DNA of 64,000 nt from Ianthella basta (Eukaryota; Porifera; Demospongiae; Verongiida; Ianthellidae). The stretch is taken from NCBI GenBank assembly GCA_964019415.1, contig OZ025877.1, positions 2,341,767 to 2,405,766 of the forward strand. Reading direction: 5' to 3'. Under the pieces are notes generated by a model. The model searched no databases. It was not told the DNA's origin and saw only the letters and a list, made by a program, of their open reading frames with translations. Shown piece after piece: positions 57,835 through 64,000 of the stretch. The first letter of the stretch is position 1. Each line of letters starts with the position of its first letter. The translations under genes were made by a program, and so were the position numbers.

Positions 57835-60800
57835 ATGATTGAGCTGATGCTAGTATTTTTCTTACTCGTTCTTTATGTCGTGGCTGAGTTTCAGACACAA
57901 ACGCCGATTGTGGCGTCTTTGAAAGAAGATCAACTCTTCAACTTTTTGAAAGATAGGGTCGGCCAGAGAGTGGCTTCAGCTTTCAGGTGCCACAAGATAT
58001 CGGGACAGATTTTCGTCAATCTAACGGAAGAAGAGATAGTCGAAATTCTGCCGAAGATGGGCCCTAGGAAGGAGTTTGAGAGACTGAGAAAGAAACTTAT
58101 CCTGGAGAAACAAGTAGGTTGGCCTCTAGCTCGCTCTAATTAACTAGCTACTATAGCTATTTTAGCACAGGCATGCGGTGACTGCATGCCCTCAGCTCTG
58201 TAGACTCACATAACAGCATAAACGTGGCAGCTACGTACGTACGTACTTCACACGCTGTGTAGCCATGTCTCTTCGTCGGTGTAGAAGAACACGGCTGCAT
58301 GCCGTTCGCTTGCCAGCCGCACACACTCCGAAACAAAGACGCCTTACCAACCGTGCAGACTTCGAAACAAAGATGCCTTAGCAACCGCACACACCCCGTT
58401 GGAACGTCGCTCGCACTCACGACGCTATGTCAAGGACGCTCTCCCCTACCTTTGTTGTTGTAGCTATGGGAAAGCAGCGGGTCCCCACGTCGACTAGGAT
58501 GCCGATTTTTGATGCACGGCTTTTGCGCGAACTTCATGCTCAGGCGACTACAGTCAACGTTTCACTGGAAGGACAGCGCGTTCCAGCCATTGTTCTAGCC
58601 AGGGACCAGACTCGTCAGCGATCAAAGTTGGCTGCAGCGAGTTCCCTTCGAGCAGGCTGCTCATCTAGTGCATACATGCTGATGCAGTGACGTTGTCAGT
58701 ATATTTGTGGGCATGGGTATAAGTTGTCCGTCTGCCCCTCTCCATGATATCACCATGTCTAGCACATTATGCTGAGGAAGACAGTCAGAGAGTCACCATC
58801 TTGCCCACCATTTTACATTGAAATTTATAATGCGAATTAATTATGTCAAAACAAGTGAAATATAATGCACAATACCATTGAAAACATGCCATTGTGACTC
58901 AACACAATCATGGTGCAGCAATCAGAACGCACAATCAGTCTGAGAATGCAGTAACATCGATGACAGATTAGTCCAGTTGTCCAGGGTGTACCCATTTACA
59001 TACTAGAGTTAAACTGGTATCAATGCAGTAACTTGCTGTCTTATGCTCTGCATTTGGTACTCATGTGCATGGAGGTGTGTCCGTCCTCAGTAGGCCTATC
59101 CACATTTCCTATAATTTATAACCTGTTTCATTCACCTACACCCATCATGCAAGTGTGCTCCATTCCTGCATGCCATCGCCCACTCTCTAGGCCACGATCA
59201 CTGCAAGAGTACGTGACGCTCACTCAGGCTCGTCCCACAATGCTTGCATTCGCCTAGTAATAATAATAATAAAACAGAAACTTCCGCCTACACTCCACAC
59301 CAGAGTGGGGCTCGCTCAGGCTCGTCCCAATAATTTATAGCCAATTGCATGTTTTATCATCTTTTCTGAATGCCATTGCAGATAAAATCTGAAGCAACTC
59401 CAAGTAGACAACAACAGCTTGAGCTGATGAAGGACACATGTAAATGCATTGCCAAGTCGCATACGCAAAGTGTTTACAAGTTGCCTTTAAGCCAAGTGTT
59501 ACAGAACCATGAGAACAGAATTGCTCAGTGCGTGGTGGTGGATCCATGTCTTTTTGTCGTGCTTCTGGTTGGTGCTACTGGAGCTGGAAAGACTACACTT
59601 ATCAATGCAATAGTAAATAGCATCTTTGGGGTTTCCTGGAGTGATGACTTTCGTTTGAAGCTAGTCACACAGTCAGATGAAGGATTCAAGTCCCAGGCCG
59701 AGAGTCAGACCCAATGTGTCACTGCCTACACTCTTCACAGGCAAGAAAGTTCAACATTTCCTCACACATTGACCATCATAGACACACCTGGCTTTGGAGA
59801 CACCAAAGGCCTGGAGAATGACAAGCTTATAACAGCTAAACTGAGAAACCTTTTGTCTGTGCAAGATGATTGTGGCATCCAACAGATTCATGCCATTGGC
59901 TTAGTAATACCAGCATCTGAAGGGCGATTTACAGTATCGCAACAGTACATGTTCAGTGCTATTCAGAGGATGTTTGGCAGAAATGTACGCAACAACCTAT
60001 TTCTCATGATTACATTTGCCGATGGAAAGAAGCCCCCAGTGCTAGAAACAGTAAAAGCAGCTGGAATCCACTTCCATAAATACTTTAAATTCAATAACTC
60101 TGTTCTTTACTGGGAAGAAAGCATGGAGCAACATAAGTGTAGTGATGAACAGAGTGAGCTGTTCTGGAAGAATGGTGCTAGTCTGTGTACTGAATTCCTT
60201 CAAGAGCTTCAAACAGTAAAAGCTGTTAGCTTGCAACAAACACGAGACGTCTTGAAGGGACAAGAACAGCTGAAAGACATTCTGCAGCAGCAGAATCGTG
60301 ATATAAGTGAACTTGTTGAGAAGATGAGTAAATGGGAAGAAGCAGAAAAGATGATTGAGCAATGTGAGGCTGACATTGTTGCCAACAGGGAATATACTGT
60401 CACTTTAGACCATACTGCCCAAGACGTTGTTAACATCGGAGGCCTGGGAATATATGTCACCAACTGCACTAATTGCAATATGACGTGCTGTGACAATTGC
60501 CGCTACAGCAATGACTCAGACTTACGAAGCTGCAGAGTAATGAGCAGTGGTTACTGCACGGTATGCCCTGGTAAGTGACGGTGGGATGCTCATAACAGCA
60601 GCCGATACAAGTTTAGAACTCATTCTGTTGAAGAAGTCAGGACATACGAAAGCCTAAAGCAGCGTTATGATGATGCTAGAACTCGTGAATGGGGATTGCA
60701 AGCTTGGATGGAGACTCTGCAGATGGAGATTGCACAAATTTACCGTTGTGTGTCCGCACGGAATCATGAAGCTGAACAATTGCTGAAACATTTACAGGAA

Positions 60801-61043
60801 ATTTCTCTTTCACAGCCAAATCCTACTAGTGACATAAAATACATCAACATGCTCATACAGTCAGAGACACAACAAGGGCAGCCTGGTTTTATGCAGACCA
60901 TTGAGTACCTGCAGACAGCAAAGAAGGAAGCAGAGCTGCTGGATTCCATTAACAGGGGAGCAGGCATGTCCCATTGCAGAGCCTTAATTGCTGCTTATAA
61001 TGTTTGGTTGAAATGCAGCACAAGGAAATCTTGTCAGGAGTGA
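57835..61043 (+). pseudogene. SAM-domain P-loop GTPase D with in-frame TGA at a conserved Cys
   Basis: Exon 1 is 57835-58113 (93 codons, donor CAA|GTAGGT), exon 2 59382-61043 (acceptor CCATTGCAG), phase 0. The start is the first ATG, giving a hydrophobic N-terminus (MIELMLVFFLLVLYVVAEF), a signal peptide or membrane anchor that the other copies lack, then a SAM-like domain (LFNFLKDRVG, ISGQIFVNLTEEEIVEILPK). Exon 2 has P-loop GATGAGKTT at 157, DTPGFGDTKG, TFADGK in G4 position, FNNSV and the Cys/His module from 455. At 60576-60578 the module's last cysteine codon is TGA (CPGK-stop-RWDAH, where relatives have CPGKC-x4-H). The frame stays open and conserved for 155 more codons to 61043. It may be a recent nonsense allele, a truncated but expressed protein of about 490 residues, stop recoding, or the TGA may be spliced out from GTAAGTGA. 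Called pseudogene provisionally. Confidence 0.8.
58114..59381 (+). other. Intron of GTPase D
   Basis: Holds two to three short repeats of CACACWCYCCGAAACAAAGACGCCTTACCAACCGTGCAGAC (58318-58400), a CpG-richer patch at 58420-58690 and a repeated CTCAGGCTCGTCCCA (59223, 59317). The 87-codon frame at 58427-58690 has no recognisable domain. Confidence 0.5.
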
Positions 61044-61931
61044 AGCTTGTGAACATCCTGTAAATTGAATGTGCATATGTATTAGATCAACAGTTAACTG
61101 ACATGCATGAGTTTGATAACATGGCACATTGTTGTGCATGCATGTATCTAGAATTGCGTTAATTTTACCTATGCAAGTATGCATGCATACACACACCCTC
61201 TGGAATTATATATGTAGCAGTCAGTTGTTTAATCATCGATCATGTTTTATGTAATGAGTTTGACAAAATTAATGTGTCCATTATCAACAATATGCGTAAG
61301 GCAGAGTGTCATGTACGTAGACCTCTGACAATGCAGAATGCATGCATTCAAATCTCGAGTACGGACTTGCAATGGTCTATTTGTGGCCCACACAGTATGT
61401 GTATATAGCTCTTGAGTATTAAGGTCCAGATTTATGCATGAGAAGCTGGCATTTCAAGATAAGAAAAAAGAAGTAAGAGTTTGAATAATTGTCCCTGTAA
61501 TCAGATAATGTATAGAGTTAATTGAATGCTGTGACCCATACTCATCATGATCATGCAGCCCCATCTCAATCCTCTGCACAGCCCTTGGTGATGTAGTCAG
61601 AAAGGGCCTTACTACGATCGCGAAGACTTGTAGTGATAATGAAAGCTAACCCCACCCCCAGCTAAATTGTTACCATGTATAGTCAATGTGTGGAGTGGAT
61701 TCTGGGAATGCACAGTTAGGTATAATCAAAATATAATGCAGTTTGGGCATTCTTGGAACACATCACCTTCCTATGCCCAAACAACACTGGCGTGGCTTCC
61801 TGTATAGAACTCTCACGCATGCGTACAAGCCTGTATTGACCTTCCCATAGCTCAGTCTACCTATTGACCATGTATGGTAATACGTCAGTTGGGGGTGGGG
61901 CTAACTACCTTACCAACCATATGCATTCCAG
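61044..61931. other. 3' flank of GTPase D
   Basis: AT-rich, with GCATGCATG-type palindromes. No gene and no obvious SECIS-type hairpin by eye. Confidence 0.4.
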
Positions 61932-61938
61932 TATAAAA
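61932..61938 (+). promoter_or_regulatory. TATA box of GTPase E
   Basis: TATAAAA in CCAGTATAAAAATG, 80 bases before the ATG at 62012. Confidence 0.6.
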
Positions 61939-62011
61939 ATGTCAGTGTCGTCTGCTAGTCTAAGAGAAGATCAATTGGAACCAATCATACGGCCGCGGCT
62001 TGGTAATGTGA

Positions 62012-63527
62012 ATGGCGGAATTACCTGTTAAGGAGTTAGATGTAGATGCGCTCTACCAGGCTTTGGAGAAGGACCTTGGTCCAGACATAGCCACGGTGAT
62101 AAGAGATGAAGAAATGACAGGAGAAGACTTCCTTGATCTCACTGAAGGTGATTTGACAATCCTTTTCTCAAAGATGGGACAGAGAAAGAAGATTATTCGA
62201 TACCTTAAAGCCAAGAAAGCCCCTGCAGCTGAGGTAACCAAGTGACTGCTAAATGTTGTCAACTAATAGCCATTAATTTTTAGGCATGCATGGCGCTACG
62301 ACAGCAAATACTTTGTTACGCGTTCGCGTATACGCGTCGGGCGGACGGTCCGCACTGTACCTTGTTTACACTACGCTGGGCGTACTATACGATACACGTT
62401 GTAACGAATGACAGGGACAGTATATACTACTAGTGTCGGGTGATCCGGATAGAAAGCAATTACCGACCAGCTCGCTCTCGCTGTTTCGCTGCAGTTTGTT
62501 CGGCGTAAGGTAAACCGGGGTAATTCCGTCACTATTTCAGGGCGGGGTAATTCCGTCGTGTGAGTCTACCACTACTTATCGAAAAGGAGCGCGCTCGCAT
62601 CCGTTTAGGTTTAGACAGTGCAGTGGATTGGTTCTAAAACAGCGGTGTTGTGGTGACCTTAAAGCCCACAGCCAAGGAACAAGAGTCGAGACAAAACCCT
62701 AGTGACGGAATTACCCTAGTGACGAAATTACCCCGGTTTACCTTATATCGTCTTTACTCTATTTTTAGAGCGGCTGCCCTGGAAAGTTCTGCCACTTTAG
62801 TCCGGCGAAGTTGGTCCATGAGAGGCCGGCATAGCATAACGAGCAGCGTATACCATACCGTAATTACGGTACGGTACGGTACGGTCGCATGCAGAAGCGG
62901 ACCGAGATATTCCAACGGTCCGGTTAGATACGGTACGGTGGTTACAGTGTCACTCAGGTTCGTAACGAATTGGCTTTACTCCGGGATACTTTCGAAGCCT
63001 ATAGCATACAAGAGCGAGGCAAGTATGAGGAGGCTTCATAGCCAGCCCCAACTTTGCTAGCGACATCTTTAGAGAGTGAATAAGCTGACAGCAAATTGTC
63101 ATATTAATCCATAGAAAGTGCATGCTGAAATTAAAATGAGTACTGCTCTCAGTACTCAACTACAATGCCTATTATTTACCACAACATCGATATGAAATTG
63201 ACCAGTATCAACTTGGTATATAGATAACATAAGATGATGATGATGCATCCTCTGCAATCTATCCTTCAGGAAAGCCCATCTGCTGACCGTGATCCTCCTG
63301 GGCATGCACATATGCACAAAGGAGCCCAATTAGAGCCCGTTACCAGTCCTACATCTGCCACTTTAGAATATCCACCAGCTGGTGCTTCAGACATGACTGC
63401 TGCTGAATCACCACGTACTCAGAGGAGCAGTTCTGCAAGCCTTGCCAAAGAGGAATCTGCAATCCGTGACAGTCAAATGCGTGTTTCACAAAAGCAAGGC
63501 AGAAAAGATTTTTACAAGACTAAAGAG
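62012..63527 (+). CDS. SAM-domain GTPase E, first two exons (3' end outside window)
   Basis: Exon 1, 62012-62233 (74 codons, donor GAG|GTAACC): SAM-like domain with LYQALEKDLGPDIATVI, MTGEDFLDLTEGDLTILF and MGQRKKIIRYLK, co-linear with exon 1 of copy C. Exon 2, 63270-63527 (acceptor ATCCTTCAG, donor GAG|GTATGA, 86 codons, phase 0 both sides): a Pro/Ser/Thr-rich, probably disordered linker (ESPSADRDPPGHAHMHKG, SPTSATLEYPPAGASDM) ending in basic QKQGRKDFYKTKE. In copies A, C and D the linker is fused to the GTPase exon; here it is its own exon, so the GTPase is expected beyond 64000. Exon 2 is less certain than exon 1. Confidence 0.65.
62506..62747. repeat. MITE with GGTAAACCGGGGTAATTCCGTCACT ends
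   Basis: Left GTAAGGTAAACCGGGGTAATTCCGTCACT and right AGTGACGAAATTACCCCGGTTTACCTTAT are inverted. Extra internal copies of GGGGTAATTCCGTC are present. It lies in the first intron of GTPase E. Confidence 0.85.
62850..62945. repeat. ACGGT-type short repeat with palindrome
   Basis: TACCGTAATTACGGTACGGTACGGTACGGTCGC, then GGTCCGGTTAGATACGGTACGGT: iterated ACGGT with a perfect ACCGTAATTACGGT palindrome. Confidence 0.8.
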
Positions 63528-64000
63528 GTATGAACAAGATGAGACTTATAATGATAACTGTTATGAATCACTATACCTGGCCTAGTGAATGTAGCACATT
63601 GTTGAGTCAAGTGTAATGAGTATTGACTTTGCATATACTCAGCCAGAAAGGACTGGTGCAGACAGGTTTGGCAGATTTGTGCATGTGCACATTGCTACTG
63701 TCTTCATCTCCCACATGGTTACATGCACCACCTGCACTTGACTCAACAGTGTTACATATTGAAACATTGTCATTTTACAGTAGAAATATGGCCTTTTTCT
63801 ATGTTTGCCATGTGTACTGCTTATGTAGTTAGTACATACATGCAATACATATAGCTGCAAGCTTACCAGAGGAGGGAAGGGAGATTTTCTGGGGTGACAA
63901 AAGGGAGCACTGTGCTTTATGTACTTATTAACTTTTAAAGTTAAGGAGATGCTGTGTCTATAGTGGTACAGAACAAGCTTATTAATCCTAGTGACTAAAA
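63528..64000 (+). other. Second intron of GTPase E, incomplete
   Basis: AT-rich sequence with no further exon before the window end. Confidence 0.5.

Noticed and set aside
58427..58690. 87-codon frame in the intron of GTPase D
   Set aside because: No recognisable domain; removed by the phase-0 splice joining the SAM and GTPase exons.

Overview
This is a stretch of nuclear DNA from an invertebrate animal. Genes are split by GT-AG introns, there are long (CA)n runs, tRNA-derived SINEs, APE-type and R2-type LINEs, Ty3/gypsy elements and many fold-back MITEs. The short introns, the animal gene families (sideroflexin, arsenite-methyltransferase-like, a CYP710/CYP61-like P450) and the SAM-domain/P-loop GTPase paralogs would suit a sponge or another early-branching animal. 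No marker in the window proves the phylum.

The main signal is a dispersed family of large P-loop GTPases. Four copies carry the GTPase: 970-2751 (5' end missing), 11129-12997 (single exon), 16037-20592 (SAM exon plus GTPase exon) and 57835-61043 (SAM exon plus GTPase exon, with an in-frame TGA). A fifth copy begins at 62012 (SAM exon, then linker exon) and runs off the right edge. A decayed sixth copy lies at 30605-30963. All are on the + strand. Each intact copy has a P-loop, a DTPGFGDT switch, an unusual TFAD in the G4 position, a conserved Cys/His module and a helical tail. They differ mainly at the N-terminus: SAM domain, SAM behind a hydrophobic leader, or MGC acylation signal.

Layout. 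1-3100: GTPase A with a fold-back MITE upstream. 3100-7900: minus-strand remnants of an arsenite-methyltransferase-like gene and a CYP710-like P450, both broken. 7900-10390: a 5'-truncated LINE. 11000-20600: GTPases B and C. 21400-23900: an APE-RT (RTE-like) LINE. 24000-31000: SINE-like and minisatellite DNA, an inverted duplication holding an unknown ORF, and the GTPase fossil. 31990-35410: a tandem duplication split by a LINE fragment and a TA-flanked TIR element. 35666-40132: a fold-back element with a Ty3/gypsy element inserted (5-bp target duplication GACCG). 40169-42351: 3' part of a sideroflexin gene with a duplicated 38-nt exon around a Harbinger-like remnant. 43519-46749: an R2-type LINE with zinc fingers and a restriction-like endonuclease. 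47650-57733: MITEs, then an 8.5-kb block bounded by inverted GTGTAACAGGAT ends and filled with palindromic satellites, duplicated segments and SINEs. 57769-64000: GTPases D and E.

The GTPases probably act together as a fast-evolving multigene family of cytosolic or membrane-tethered GTPases, comparable in style to GIMAP/IRG/GBP immune GTPases. That role is inference. The other host genes look like bystanders damaged by transposons.
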